DNA of 19,265 bases from Tubulinosema ratisbonensis (GCA_004000155.1 RCSS01000574.1:1-19265); one strand, 5' to 3'. Counted from the first letter of the stretch, positions 1-8,518 are shown. Program-made: numbers and translations. The notes: generated from the sequence alone by a model not told the origin.

Positions 1-705
1 GCACAAGCAGAATTTGAGTTTTTAAAAGAAAATATTTTATTTGAAATCATGAAAGACAAAAGAGATTTTACAAAATCAAACACTTTAAATTCTTTTCTGC
101 TTGGAACAAAAGTTTTAATTTTGCTTATGATTTATAATAATTTTACTGATAAAATGTATGATTCTTTGGTTTTACAGTTAACAATCTCAAGTTTCTTTAT
201 TTTTTTGAGAATTTTTAATTTAAAGTATGCTAACATGTTTGTATTGAATGATGTTTATTTGTTAAAAAATATTGGTCCGCCTGGGTTTTACGCAAGTTTT
301 GAGGTAAAAAGAGCTGTATATTGCGGTTCAAAAAGAATTTTAGGTATTGAAAACCCGGTTTCTATGAATTTTAAATCGTTAATTTATCTGAAAAATACTA
401 AAAGTATTTTCGAAGTGCTATATGAATCTATCAGTTGTAAAAATTTAAAAAAAGAATGTTACTGTTTTAGCATTGAGAAAAATTGTTTATGTGAAGAAAA
501 TAATTTAAAATTTATCAGAGGAATGGACAGTAAAACCTTATTGATTTCTATAAAAGTATTTCATAGAAGAATTTTAGAAATAAAAGAAATGTTAAAAACA
601 CAAATAAACACAAATTCACAAAGATTTATTTCTTTAAAAATAGAAGAATTTATGAGAATATTTTTTGATTTGACACTCTCATTCCTTTCTTACAACGAAG
701 ATTAA
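1..705 (+). CDS. Unrecognised protein, 3' part of a gene that begins before the window
   Basis: The frame is open from base 1, so the ATG at 49 is probably internal: residues AQAEFEFLKENILFEI precede it without a stop. The visible 234 residues contain two hydrophobic stretches near the start (around LLGTKVLILLMIY and LTISSFFIFLRIF). A central part rich in Cys and Lys follows (CKNLKKECYCFSIEKNCLC), then a helical, charged C-terminus. The ATG at 49 has no CCC signal upstream, unlike the next gene, which also argues that the true start lies further upstream. I do not recognise a family. It ends 30 nt before the next gene on the same strand. Coding is supported by length and mixed amino-acid composition in a very AT-rich background. 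Function is unknown; membrane association is possible from the hydrophobic stretches. Confidence 0.6.
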   Translation, partial: AQAEFEFLKENILFEIMKDKRDFTKSNTLNSFLLGTKVLILLMIYNNFTDKMYDSLVLQLTISSFFIFLRIFNLKYANMFVLNDVYLLKNIGPPGFYASFEVKRAVYCGSKRILGIENPVSMNFKSLIYLKNTKSIFEVLYESISCKNLKKECYCFSIEKNCLCEENNLKFIRGMDSKTLLISIKVFHRRILEIKEMLKTQINTNSQRFISLKIEEFMRIFFDLTLSFLSYNED

Positions 706-732
706 AAATATTTAAAGAAATAAAAAATTTTA

Positions 733-735
733 CCC
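733..735 (+). promoter_or_regulatory. CCC start signal abutting the ATG at 736
   Basis: The sequence ttttaCCCATG places a C-triplet directly before the start codon. This resembles the CCC-like signal known upstream of microsporidian genes and supports this start. Confidence 0.5.
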
Positions 736-1074
736 ATGCTAATTTTTTTACTACGATTATGTTATACTTCTAGTGATACTGCGAGTGAAATTAATAAGTT
801 TGTTACTAAAACACTCAACATACTCAAAAGAATACACAAAGAAGAACCATGCACATTTGATTCTAAAGCATTTGAAATAACACAAAATGACGATGTCAGC
901 AAAATTACTGAAGTAAATAATCAATGTAATAAATTTATTAGTTTTACAGACCCGTATAAAATTATATCAAAAGATTCTGATATAATTTATTTACTTCACT
1001 CTCGAATTCTTTTTTTAGAAAAAATTCTAAAAAGTTTCTTTAAAAATAATTCTTTACTCTCACAATTAGGATAA
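736..1074 (+). CDS. Small putative secreted helical protein (112 aa)
   Basis: The start is chosen because CCC directly abuts the ATG. The N-terminus (MLIFLLRLCYTSS) is a short hydrophobic run ending in small residues, consistent with a compact signal peptide. The rest is predicted mostly helical, with three cysteines (9, 39, 64). A C-terminal amphipathic segment follows a short polar linker (around residues 82-102, DIIYLLHSRILFLEKIL). This layout resembles the two minus-strand proteins at 4600-5061 and 5134-5619: hydrophobic start, polar middle, then a helix of 25-30 residues near the end. The similarity is low and could be convergence of composition. It may be a small secreted species-specific protein; no enzymatic domain is visible. 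It lies 30 nt downstream of the preceding gene. Confidence 0.6.
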   Translation: MLIFLLRLCYTSSDTASEINKFVTKTLNILKRIHKEEPCTFDSKAFEITQNDDVSKITEVNNQCNKFISFTDPYKIISKDSDIIYLLHSRILFLEKILKSFFKNNSLLSQLG

Positions 1075-1234
1075 TTTCTAAACCTAAGATCGATCTTATA
1101 TGAAAATTTTTTGCTTTTTTAAAGAAAGGAAAAAAGTTATTGAAGGAATCTCGAACTAAATTNTTNAAACTAGNAATTAANNCCTCAATAATACAATCTA
1201 TTTTTGATGCGTAGTCTAAATTTCTAGTATCTAT

Positions 1235-1795
1235 TTATGTATTTTGATTTTCACTATCATTATCAAANAAATAAAATTTNTTCATCGAAAAATCTAATAT
1301 ATAATTATCAACNAATANACCAAGAGAAGCGAAAANNTTNTTTGTAATTTTAGACNNTTTANTGTNTATTGTTNGCANTGTCCCTGGTTCGTTTANAAAT
1401 NCCAACAAGGTGATTAATCTAAAACTTGNAATTCGNTCGATAATTTTAGTTCTTATAATCAAATTCACAACAAGTTTATTTGGTACTTTTAAAATAATCC
1501 TTTTNTCNTTAAATNTAAAGGTAAAGTTATTACTANNGGTTTGANAANATAAAAGTAATTCTTCATCGTCATCTTTATTTTGTTGTTTTTTANTNGCATN
1601 AAAACTNCCTTTTTTANTANACTTTAATTTTTGATCCNTAAACCACAAATAAAAATTACTCGGTCTTTTTCCGCCTAGCCCCGGTCTTATCCCTTGAAAN
1701 GATATCAATNTTTTTTCAAGANAATCTTCTTTATATGACTCAGGATAACCAAAGATATTGGNGNTATCGATAGAATAATTTTTTGTTTGGAGCAT
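1235..1795 (-). CDS. Unrecognised protein in an N-rich stretch (186 aa)
   Basis: The open frame extends five codons further to 1807, but only via a TTG; the first ATG is at 1795 (MLQTKNYSID). No CCC signal precedes it. About forty undetermined bases fall inside the ORF, so roughly one residue in five or six is unknown, yet the frame stays open throughout, which argues for real coding. Readable parts include FGYPESYKED, a Gly/Pro-rich stretch RPGLGGKRPSNFYLWF, an acidic run DDDEELLL, and a hydrophobic/basic stretch VPNKLVVNLIIRTKII. I cannot place it in a family. Scattered single Ns rather than one block suggest a consensus between differing copies, as expected for a multi-copy gene or mobile element, but polymorphism or poor reads are equally possible. 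Confidence 0.4.
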   Translation of the reverse strand: MLQTKNYSIDXXNIFGYPESYKEDXLEKXLIXFQGIRPGLGGKRPSNFYLWFXDQKLKXXKKXSFXXXKKQQNKDDDEELLLXXQTXSNNFTFXFXXKRIILKVPNKLVVNLIIRTKIIXRIXSFRLITLLXFXNEPGTXXTIXXKXSKITXXXFASLGXXVDNYILDFSMXKFYXFDNDSENQNT

Positions 1796-1945
1796 TAAAT
1801 AATACAACCTGAGATTTCAATTTCAAAATTTTTTAAATCTTATTCATAGATTAACAATGAAATACGAGTTTAATAAACATATTAAAAGATGTATCAAAAA
1901 ATTTTTTAATACATGTTGTCATCTTAATAGAAAAGAATATTTCAC

Positions 1946-1998
1946 TTTTTTTGTTGCCTAGTGATGGAAAATCCATACGAAGATCTTTTCGCTATACC
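1946..1998. repeat. Dispersed short repeat, copy A
   Basis: About 50 bp nearly identical to 6620-6668: shared text TTGTTGCCTAG.GATGG.AAATCC followed by ATAC.AAGATCTTTT and GCTATA, with only three substitutions and one inserted base. A third, more diverged copy is at 17309-17363. The plus-strand reading contains an open frame from 1931 that runs on to 2110. No terminal repeats or target duplications were seen. Confidence 0.7.
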
Positions 1999-2110
1999 TA
2001 CTATACAAGAATATTTATACCTAGTCGACGAAAACATACGAAAGATAATCTCATGTATGAAAAAATGTATTAAAAAACTAATGAAAATAAAATATCTTAA
2101 AAATAAATAA
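1964..2110 (+). CDS. Possible small ORF starting inside repeat copy A (48 aa)
   Basis: ATG at 1964 opens a 48-codon frame (MENPYEDLFAIPTIQEYLY at the start, a Lys-rich end). Upstream the same frame is open to 1931, so the true start could be earlier or the ORF may be the surviving part of a longer coding sequence. The first ten codons fall in the dispersed repeat. In copy B (6620) the same reading gives MGNPYKDLLLY and then ends after about 20 codons. In copy C it is broken by a stop. This pattern fits a coding relic with one less-decayed copy. No CCC signal is present. Function unknown. Confidence 0.3.
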   Translation: MENPYEDLFAIPTIQEYLYLVDENIRKIISCMKKCIKKLMKIKYLKNK

Positions 2111-2375
2111 AAATCTTATAAATTAACTAGAATTAATGTTTTAAGTAAATTATATTACAATATTAAAAGATTTTGCATAAATGAGAAGGTCGTCTGTTCA
2201 ATTTACTAATCTAATTTTTTTTATTAAATTTGGTTTTTTTTGAAATGTTATTTTAAATTTCATTGAAAAACATTTTTTGATATTTTTAAAGTAAAATTTA
2301 TAATTTTTTAAAATAAAAAATATAATTTATTTTATTTAAAAGATATTTTAATATTTAAAATTAATAAATAAAAAA
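2111..2375. other. AT-rich gene-free spacer
   Basis: Runs of A and T with no ORF or repeat that I can support. It precedes the Exo70-like gene and should hold its promoter, but I see no CCC motif near the ATG at 2376. Confidence 0.5.
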
Positions 2376-3827
2376 ATGAATAGAAAAATAAACCAAGAAT
2401 CATTCAATAACACAGAAAAATTAGGTAAACAGTTAGAAGATAAATTAAAAGAGATCAAAAATAAACTAACCAATACACCTATAGGAGTATTAGACAGAGT
2501 AGACTCATTTGAGAATGAAAGATACAAAATTGATGAAATTATACATTTTTATACCAAAGTAATACAAACTAACGAAATTTTCGAAGTTAAAATTAAATTT
2601 TTTGAAAATAATTTTCTTACAACCAAGACTTATCCTTTGATTTTTTTGAAAGAAAGTAATTTTCTTGCCAATTTAATGAATTAATAAATGGAAGAAAGGA
2701 AATTAATTATTATGATGATATTAAAATTGTAGAAGAATTGCTTATTAAAGTTACACCTGTGATTGAAACATATCTAAAGGTTTTAGAAGATTCTTTCTTT
2801 TTAGAATTCAGTGAGAAATTGCCTAAAATTGGTGAGGAATTTAAAGAATTTTCATTCTTTTTGCAAAGAAATACAAATAAGAAATCTTTTCTTGAGAAGT
2901 ACACCCAAATNATTTGTAATAAATTTAAATTAGGAAATATTTATAGAAAAAGAAGCGAGGAATTGGACAAAATAGCCTTTTTAGACACTCTCTTTAATCG
3001 AAATTTTACAAATAAATTCTGAATTACTTTATTCCGAAGATATAAACACAATCACCCAAACAATAACAAAGTTGCTAGTAGCCGATGCCAAAGCGAATCT
3101 TAGTGACACTCTTTTAAAAGTAGAAAAAAGAGGCAAAGTAGAAGATATAATTTTTTTGATCAGCCTCATTTCTATTTTTAGCGAAAAAAAGAATTATTCT
3201 GATTTTGATGATATTAAGGAAGAATGTTTTAAAATGATAAATAACATTTTTGTAAANCTTTTAGGACAAATTGGGTTGGCAGCAAGACCAAACAAACAAT
3301 GCACAACAGAAACCTTTATAAAGAATTGTAAATTGGTCTTAGAAACCTTTGATAAGAATGAATCATTGGCAAACGAAATAATTAAAAAAATACAAATAAT
3401 CAAATCAAAAAACAATTCAGAACTGAAGAATGAATTGGGAAAAAAGTGCTTCACAAAAATTATCAATCTTTCTGATTATTTAGAAGAAATGAACAAAAGA
3501 ATTTTTTTGGTGAACAATTTTTATCTCTTAAAAGAATTTTTGATTAATTTTGGGAAAAATAATTTGAACGATTTACTTAAAGAAAATGTTCAACAAATAA
3601 AAAATGTCTGGAAAGAAGAATTAAGAAAGAGAGAAGGAAGGAATATTACTGATTTTATTGATTCTAACCTACAAGCATTTAAGAAGTATACTCTTCCTTC
3701 GCAGGTTAGAACAGAAATTGTTGCTTCTTTCAAAGAGAATGTATTTGATAGCATTAAATCATCTTCCTACAGGAATAGAATAAGTGATTTAGAAAAAGAG
3801 TTGGATGAAGCATTTTTAGGATTGTAA
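2376..3827 (+). CDS. Exo70-like exocyst subunit, split by two compensating frameshifts
   Basis: Three consecutive plus-strand segments form one protein of about 480 residues. Frame one runs 2376-2684. A second frame is open from 2660 to 3022, and the first frame is open again from 2985 to 3827. The overlaps place one indel at 2660-2684, probably from nearby T-runs, and a compensating one around 2985-3000 (cactctctttaat). The N-terminus is coiled-coil-like (LGKQLEDKLKEIKNKLTN). The C-terminal 110 residues carry what I read as Exo70 features: the IFLVNNFYLLKEFL helix (nt 3501 on), a Trp-containing helix (QQIKNVWKEELRKR), the YTLPSQVRTEIVASF segment, and an acidic tail ending near ELDEAF. Exo70 tethers secretory vesicles to the plasma membrane by binding phosphoinositides and other exocyst subunits. 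The length is shorter than in yeast or animals, as usual for microsporidian proteins. The frameshifts may be assembly errors, since both compensate and coding persists. Two Ns occur. Other CATCHR-type tethering subunits are the main alternative. Confidence 0.6.
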
Positions 3828-4542
3828 ATATTTTTTTTAATAAATTGATATTTTATCAAAGAAGAATACTTTAAAGAAAATAATTTATTTATGATTTTTA
3901 ATTTTTAATAAAAAAAAAATATTTTATTTTGGTAATTGGTCTAAGAATATTTCTTAAATATTAATTTTTGATTTTTTTTCAAAATAAGTAATTTTATGAA
4001 GGGTTTCACTAAATTTCTAAAATGGAAATTTGCATGAAAAATGTTCTTAAATCATTTTACTCTTATTGTTTTTTTAGTTATTATCTTACGGTATAAGGGT
4101 AGATCCTTTTTTTACATATTTTTTATATTTTTATTATATTTCTCATTTTTAGGCAATAAAAAAATCAAATACTAAAAAATATTAAAGTTTTTTAATCTGA
4201 TTATAACACAATTTTTCATTGTTTAATAAAATAAAAGTAATGATTTTTCTTGAAAAGTGAAATTATTTTATAACTTAAAACAATCAAAAAATAACATTTT
4301 TAAGATTTGTTATTTAAACATTAAAAATTAGAAAATTTTTTTGGCTTATTGTAAAAAAGAGGTAAATATTGTTTTTTTTGTTATATTAATTTAAGTAAAT
4401 TTGAATAAATTAAACAAAGAACATTCAAATCAAAATAAAAAAATTACAGTTTTATTTTTAGTAAAAAGAAAATTTTTAAGAAGAATTTATATTTTTTGTT
4501 TTAAATATTCTAAAAATTTACAATTTATGTTAGAAATGTTTA
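3828..4542. other. AT-rich gene-free region between convergent genes
   Basis: The region lies between the 3' ends of the Exo70-like gene (+) and the gene at 4600-5061 (-). I find no ORF, no RNA gene and no repeat beyond A/T runs. A slightly less AT-rich patch at about 4085-4115 (cttacggtataagggtagatcc) has no interpretation. Confidence 0.5.
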
Positions 4543-4618
4543 AAAAGATATTTTTAAAACATAAAAATGGAATATAAGATCAAAAAAAGCATTTTTATTT
4601 TATAAAAAAATATCTTTT
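4543..4618. repeat. Imperfect inverted repeat at the 3' end of the gene at 4600-5061
   Basis: Left arm 4543-4569 (AAAAGATATTTTT... ATAAAAATG) pairs with right arm 4590-4618 with a two-base length difference and a 20-nt loop. The right arm contains the last codons (KDIFL) and stop of the minus-strand gene, so the transcript end could fold into a hairpin. In such AT-rich DNA this is suggestive only. Confidence 0.45.
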
Positions 4619-5061
4619 AAAGAGTTATTTAAGTATGCAATTTCTTGAATGTAAAACATAATTACTTGGCTTGTGCTATTATTCTTATTAGAAATAAAAC
4701 GGGCTTCTTTTTTTTTGCTGCATTGAATAATATTTTGATAANACTCAAAAGAAAACAAAGCATTTAAATTACCACCCCATTTATTATGTTTTCTAACTTC
4801 TTCTAGACCATTCTCAAATTTTTTTATTACCATATCATATTCCTCTTTTAATTGCTCTCTTCTACTCATTAAAGTTGATGTAGAAGATTCTGGTGGATTC
4901 GTATTATTAAAAGTTTGATCAACTGTTATTTTAACTTTTTCATCTGATATTAATCCTGCCTTTTCGTTAACGCTATGTTTAGAATCATTCATATTCATTT
5001 GATCAGATGCTTTAAATGATGGTGTTGAAGCATTTACCATTAACATCCAGATAAAATTCAT
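4600..5061 (-). CDS. Small putative secreted protein, tandem paralogue 1 (153 aa)
   Basis: ATG at 5061 has CCC four bases upstream (ACCCTTATG on the coding strand). The protein starts MNFIWMLMVNAS, a short hydrophobic run ending in small residues that could be a signal peptide. A polar Ser/Asn/Asp-rich region follows (to about residue 60), then SSTSTL and a helical charged region (residues 66-92, REQLKEEYDMVIKKFENGLEEV). A final helix ends in FYIQEIAYLNNSL. The neighbour at 5134-5619, 72 nt upstream on the same strand, shares MNFIW, an N-SST block at the same position, and the helix arrangement, so the pair is most likely a tandem duplication. No catalytic domain is visible. Secretion is inferred only from the N-terminus. 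One N at 4742. The stop lies within an inverted repeat. Confidence 0.65.
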   Translation of the reverse strand: MNFIWMLMVNASTPSFKASDQMNMNDSKHSVNEKAGLISDEKVKITVDQTFNNTNPPESSTSTLMSRREQLKEEYDMVIKKFENGLEEVRKHNKWGGNLNALFSFEXYQNIIQCSKKKEARFISNKNNSTSQVIMFYIQEIAYLNNSLKDIFL

Positions 5062-5063
5062 AA

Positions 5064-5066
5064 GGG
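5064..5066 (-). promoter_or_regulatory. CCC start signal for the gene at 4600-5061
   Basis: The coding strand reads aACCCTTATG; the C-triplet ends two bases before the start codon. This matches the signal at the neighbouring genes and fixes the start. Confidence 0.45.
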
Positions 5067-5133
5067 TTATTTAGTAAACAAATTATTAATNNNNTTTATC
5101 GTTCAAAAATTTTAATTTTGATAAATTTTTTAT

Positions 5134-5619
5134 TTAAATCAAAGTCCTATTTTCTCCTAAAACCATTCGTGAAAATTTATTGTATTCAGCATTTAATGTC
5201 ATCATAACTTTGTTTAAATATTCAATCATTTCATCATGGCTATTAGTTTTGGGTAGACGTTCATGCTTAACAAATTTTATTAAATTATTTACTTTATTCC
5301 ATTGATTTAGTGCTTCTGTATCATAAGAAAAATCTACTTTCATCTGCAATTCACATAACATATGTTCAATAAACTTAATAAGGTNACAAAAATCAGCTTG
5401 AAGCTTATTAACCATANNTTCTTTTTCATCCAAAATAGTCGTAGAAGAATTGGGTGATGAAGCACGACGTTTAACACAAATATTATCATTTTCATTATCA
5501 TCTAATTTTCTTTTTAGAGGTACAGGATTCTCACTATGGAAACCATCTGGTACTGTCAGATCCTTATTTTCTGGTTCTGAGAACGCGGCTTTAGTAAATA
5601 CTATCCAAATAAAATTCAT
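5134..5619 (-). CDS. Small putative secreted protein with a bipartite NLS-like motif, tandem paralogue 2 (161 aa)
   Basis: ATG at 5619 is preceded by GCCCA (CCC one base upstream). The N-terminus MNFIWIVFTKAAFSE looks like a short signal peptide with a possible cleavage region at AAFS. Residues 36-52 contain two basic clusters separated by 12 mostly acidic or polar residues (KRKLDDNENDNICVKRR), the classical bipartite nuclear-localisation layout. The remainder (from residue 66) is helical, with four cysteines in the protein overall and conserved-looking segments IKFIEHMLCEL and MIEYLNKVMMTLNAEY. It shares MNFIW, an SST block and helix order with the gene at 4600-5061. A secreted protein carrying an NLS would be a candidate for action in a host nucleus, but that is inference; a nuclear protein of the parasite with a chance hydrophobic N-terminus is the alternative. 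Three Ns are present. Confidence 0.65.
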   Translation of the reverse strand: MNFIWIVFTKAAFSEPENKDLTVPDGFHSENPVPLKRKLDDNENDNICVKRRASSPNSSTTILDEKEXMVNKLQADFCXLIKFIEHMLCELQMKVDFSYDTEALNQWNKVNNLIKFVKHERLPKTNSHDEMIEYLNKVMMTLNAEYNKFSRMVLGENRTLI

Positions 5620-5620
5620 T

Positions 5621-5623
5621 GGG
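5621..5623 (-). promoter_or_regulatory. CCC start signal for the gene at 5134-5619
   Basis: The coding strand reads TTTTGCCCAATG, with the C-triplet one base before the start codon. Confidence 0.45.
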
Positions 5624-6619
5624 CAAAAAAAATTATTTTTTTAAAATATTTAAAAAATTTTTACAAATATTTTTTATATTTCTAAATATCAATGTATTAA
5701 TTTATCGAAAAAATCATATTTTTATTCAATTGTAATAAAACTAACTTCTTATTTCTGTATATTAATACAATAAAGCATTTGTTTACTTGGGAATGAATGC
5801 ATCATAACTTAAGTAGGTTTTATTTAAAACGTTTTTTGATTGCTCAAATTGTAGAGGGTACGTTTCAGACTCCTTTTGGATAAAGGAGAAATATTTATTG
5901 AGGTGATGAATTAAACCTAATAAGGAAAAATATGGATTGGATTCATTTTAGGAGCAAAAACTATAAATAGGAAGTTTCAATTAAATGATACTTTGATTTA
6001 ATAACTTTAAACCAAAAACAGAGAAATTGGGTTATATAACCACTTATATTATTGTAGTAAAAGGAGTTAAGGATTTAAAACTTATTAAATATTCTTAATA
6101 TTTAAATAAAATGTTTTAAAACCTCAAGGAAAGATAAAAGCTTAAACACAAGTAACCAAAACATTTTTTAATAAATGAACACATATTCTTACAGTCTAAT
6201 GAGCAAGTTCTTTACAAATAATTTAAACCACAGAGACTACTTAAATTGTAATTAATGTTGTTTAAAAATAATAAAATAATTTGTTTATTCAATTAATACT
6301 TTTCTTTTTTTATTTAATACACTCATTTTTCGTTCAAAAATGTTATTGTTTTAAACTGAGGCAGTAAATATTAATTAAAAATTTACAATTTGTATTAGAT
6401 TCCAAATATACAAACATTGCAGAAAATATAAACTATTATAATTTCTGTAGCATTTGATTTAAAATAAATTTATTGAAATCAAAGATTTTTGTTTTAATCA
6501 GACCTTTTAAATTGAAAATAAAAATTTATAGACTTTAACACCATATTGTAATAATTCACTATATAGGGAAGTTATACCTAGAATATTAAACTTATTTAAA
6601 GACAATCTCAATAAATAAG
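5624..6619. other. Gene-free region with a less AT-rich patch at 5780-6240
   Basis: No intact gene is present. The middle of the stretch is visibly richer in G and C than typical spacer here. On the plus strand at 5860-5911 two overlapping frames read TFQTPFG and then LDKGEIFIEVMN, which recalls the PFGL...F..MN part of Ty3/gypsy reverse transcriptases but is too short to establish one. Treat it as a possible decayed coding relic. Confidence 0.3.
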
Positions 6620-6668
6620 TTTTTTGTTGCCTAGCGATGGGAAATCCATACAAAGATCTTTTGCTATA
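6620..6668. repeat. Dispersed short repeat, copy B
   Basis: The text from TTTTTTGTTGCCTAGCGATGG to GCTATA matches copy A at 1946-1998 almost base for base. The plus-strand frame reads VFCCLAMGNPYKDLLLYF before decaying. The AMGNP string is loosely reminiscent of the (A/P)MG.P motif of some reverse transcriptases, but no other RT motif is found nearby. Confidence 0.7.
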
Positions 6669-7024
6669 CTTTCGATTAAATATAAAAATAGTCATTCAAT
6701 AAAAAACGTTTGGTAAAAGATCGTTCTATATAATAGGAAATAATTCAAATAACTGCGAGCCTCTGACTCGCTAGAACACACCTCATGTATTTTATTAACT
6801 GCATAACTCTACCTTCCTTACAGGTTTAAATTGCAGAAATAACTGTTTAATAACAAAGTAAGATTATTCATATTTTTTAGTAATCACATTTTTTTATCAT
6901 TAATTTTATATTATTGTTATGATTTCTTATATTTTTCAGAAAATAAATCATTTAAAATATAACCAATTTTGAAATATAAAAATTCTTTACAGTTTTATTC
7001 AATTATAAAACATATTTTTCTAAT
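6669..7024. other. Gene-free spacer with a small GC-rich hairpin at 6755-6771
   Basis: GCGAG and CTCGC (6755-6759 and 6767-6771) form a 5-bp stem with a 7-nt loop, surrounded by unusually GC-rich text (cctctgactcgctagaacacacc). The geometry matches a tRNA anticodon arm, but no T-arm, D-arm or acceptor stem can be drawn around it. It could be a relic; nothing else is seen. Confidence 0.35.
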
Positions 7025-8251
7025 TTATTTCTTTAAATTTACTAAATCACAATACATTTTCTCATAATCTTTCAAATCATTCATCATGAAAAACTTTAAA
7101 TCCTCATTTTTTTCTTTACAAAGCTTACCTTTTATTTTTTCTATCTTTTCTTTTAATTGATCAACAGACAAATTGTCACACAGAGAAGATTTTTTGAAAA
7201 AATCAATCACACACGCTTGTTTCTTAATTATCTGACCTTTATTCTCATTTTCTTCAACCAATTCCAAGTAGCTTTTTTTAAATTTTTTTAAACAATCTTT
7301 GTATTTTTCATTCTTTTCTTTTAACAATTCAATTTCTTTGTCTTTTTTTAAATTTTCTTCTTCTGCTTTTTTAAACAATTTGTCAAATTTGTTTTTCAAT
7401 TTTTCAAATTTTTCTTCATTTTTTANATTTTCATTTTCCTCCTGAATTTTAATAAATTTTTCTTTTATTTTNTCAAAAGTAAAAAACAAATCACCGTTAT
7501 AACAACCATCAACATTCAATAATCTTAGTAACTCATTTATAAAATTACTAAACTGATTAAATCTTTCTTCTAACACTGCTATATTTTTACANTTTTTCTG
7601 ATTTTCTTCCATTATTTTANTATTTTCTAATTTTAATGCTTCATTTATTTCTTCTTGTTTGTTAAGTTCATTTTTTAAATTTTCAAACAAAAATTCACTT
7701 TTTAAAACATCCTCTTTTATTTCNTTNATTTTATTTTTTATTTCTTTTAATTTTATAAATTTAATTTCTTTAAAAAGTTTTGTAANAAATAATTCTTTGT
7801 TAAAATTCAATTCTCCTTCACAAAATAAAAAATTAAACATTCTAATTAAAATTTCCTTAATTTTTTCATTTTTATTTTCTTCTAATTCTACAAAAATATA
7901 ATTTATCATAGTTTTGACAGCTGAAATATTTTGAAAATTCTTATTTACTTTCATGACATTTCTAGAAATATAATTTAAAAGAGAGATTATTAAAGAGTAA
8001 GAATTTGTGTCATCCTTCTTGACTGTTTTACATTCTTCTATTANGTTATTTAAGTCACTTGACTCATTTTCCGATGCTTCTATTTTTAGTTTATCAAGGT
8101 GATCGTTTAAAATTTCAGTGTTTGTTTTTTCATGATTCTCAACAGAAATATTCTCTATTGAAATGTTGTGTATTAAACTTGTGTCTTGTGTTAAATCATT
8201 GTTTTTCTCTTCGTAAGACAATTCTAATGACTGGTTGTATTCTTTTGTCAT
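7025..8251 (-). CDS. Long coiled-coil protein (408 aa), function unknown
   Basis: The ATG at 8251 is chosen because the coding strand reads AACCCCATTATG; the frame is open five codons further but only via a TTG at 8266, which would swallow the signal. The protein has an acidic, Asn/Ser-rich N-terminal region (residues 1-85). A compact possibly globular helical segment follows (about 85-165, SLIISLLNYISRN to LFKEIKFIKL). Most of the rest is a Lys/Glu coiled coil (ELNKQEEINEALKLEN, KAEEENLKKDKEIELLKEK), ending around LKDYEKMYCDLVNLKK. No membrane segment or signal peptide is seen. Such layouts are common in spindle-pole, kinetochore, tethering or cytoskeletal proteins; I cannot choose among them. 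About nine single Ns fall in this gene, while the flanking spacers have none. Confidence 0.75.
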   Translation of the reverse strand: MTKEYNQSLELSYEEKNNDLTQDTSLIHNISIENISVENHEKTNTEILNDHLDKLKIEASENESSDLNNXIEECKTVKKDDTNSYSLIISLLNYISRNVMKVNKNFQNISAVKTMINYIFVELEENKNEKIKEILIRMFNFLFCEGELNFNKELFXTKLFKEIKFIKLKEIKNKXXEIKEDVLKSEFLFENLKNELNKQEEINEALKLENXKIMEENQKXCKNIAVLEERFNQFSNFINELLRLLNVDGCYNGDLFFTFXKIKEKFIKIQEENENXKNEEKFEKLKNKFDKLFKKAEEENLKKDKEIELLKEKNEKYKDCLKKFKKSYLELVEENENKGQIIKKQACVIDFFKKSSLCDNLSVDQLKEKIEKIKGKLCKEKNEDLKFFMMNDLKDYEKMYCDLVNLKK

Positions 8252-8254
8252 AAT

Positions 8255-8258
8255 GGGG
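8255..8258 (-). promoter_or_regulatory. CCCC start signal for the coiled-coil gene
   Basis: Four C residues three bases upstream of the ATG at 8251 on the coding strand. Its position decides between the ATG at 8251 and the upstream TTG-initiated reading. Confidence 0.5.
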
Positions 8259-8518
8259 TTATACAAAAAATAATTAAAAATGACATTTTTTATTTAAAAT
8301 AATTTATTTTTTAATAAAATAAATTAGTTTTAAAAAATAAAAAATATTTTTTAACATTAAAACTTATAAATTTAATAATGGAGATATTATTAAATTTAAT
8401 TAAAAAATATATTTATATTCTTTTATTTTGTTTTATTTTATATTTTTAGGGGATTTCTAAATTACACTCTAAGTCAATCATAAACCCTTGATCTGAAATT
8501 TTTTTAAAAATTTGAGAT

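Noticed and set aside
2710..2904. Minus-strand open frame inside the Exo70-like gene
   Set aside because: Antisense shadow of the middle frame of the plus-strand gene; composition is the mirror of that coding sequence.
3194..3466. Minus-strand open frame of 90 codons
   Set aside because: Antisense shadow of the Exo70-like C-terminal segment.
5450..5644. Plus-strand open frame of 64 codons
   Set aside because: Antisense to the well-supported gene at 5134-5619, which has the CCC start signal.
5860..5911. Ty3/gypsy reverse-transcriptase-like string TFQTPFG ... FIEVMN
   Set aside because: It needs a frame change, covers under 20 residues and has no other retroelement motif nearby; kept only as a remark.
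6507..6695. Minus-strand ORF of 62 codons across repeat copy B
   Set aside because: It has an ATG, but the matching strand of copy A is not open in the same way and differences between A and B are not at third positions; likely chance within a decayed repeat.
6755..6771. tRNA anticodon-arm-like hairpin
   Set aside because: The residue expected to be U33 is C, and no acceptor, D or T arm can be found on either strand.
7659..7901. Plus-strand open frame within the coiled-coil gene
   Set aside because: Phe/Ser-rich translation is the antisense of the Lys/Glu coiled coil.
8059..8253. Plus-strand open frame at the 5' end of the coiled-coil gene
   Set aside because: Antisense shadow; no start signal.
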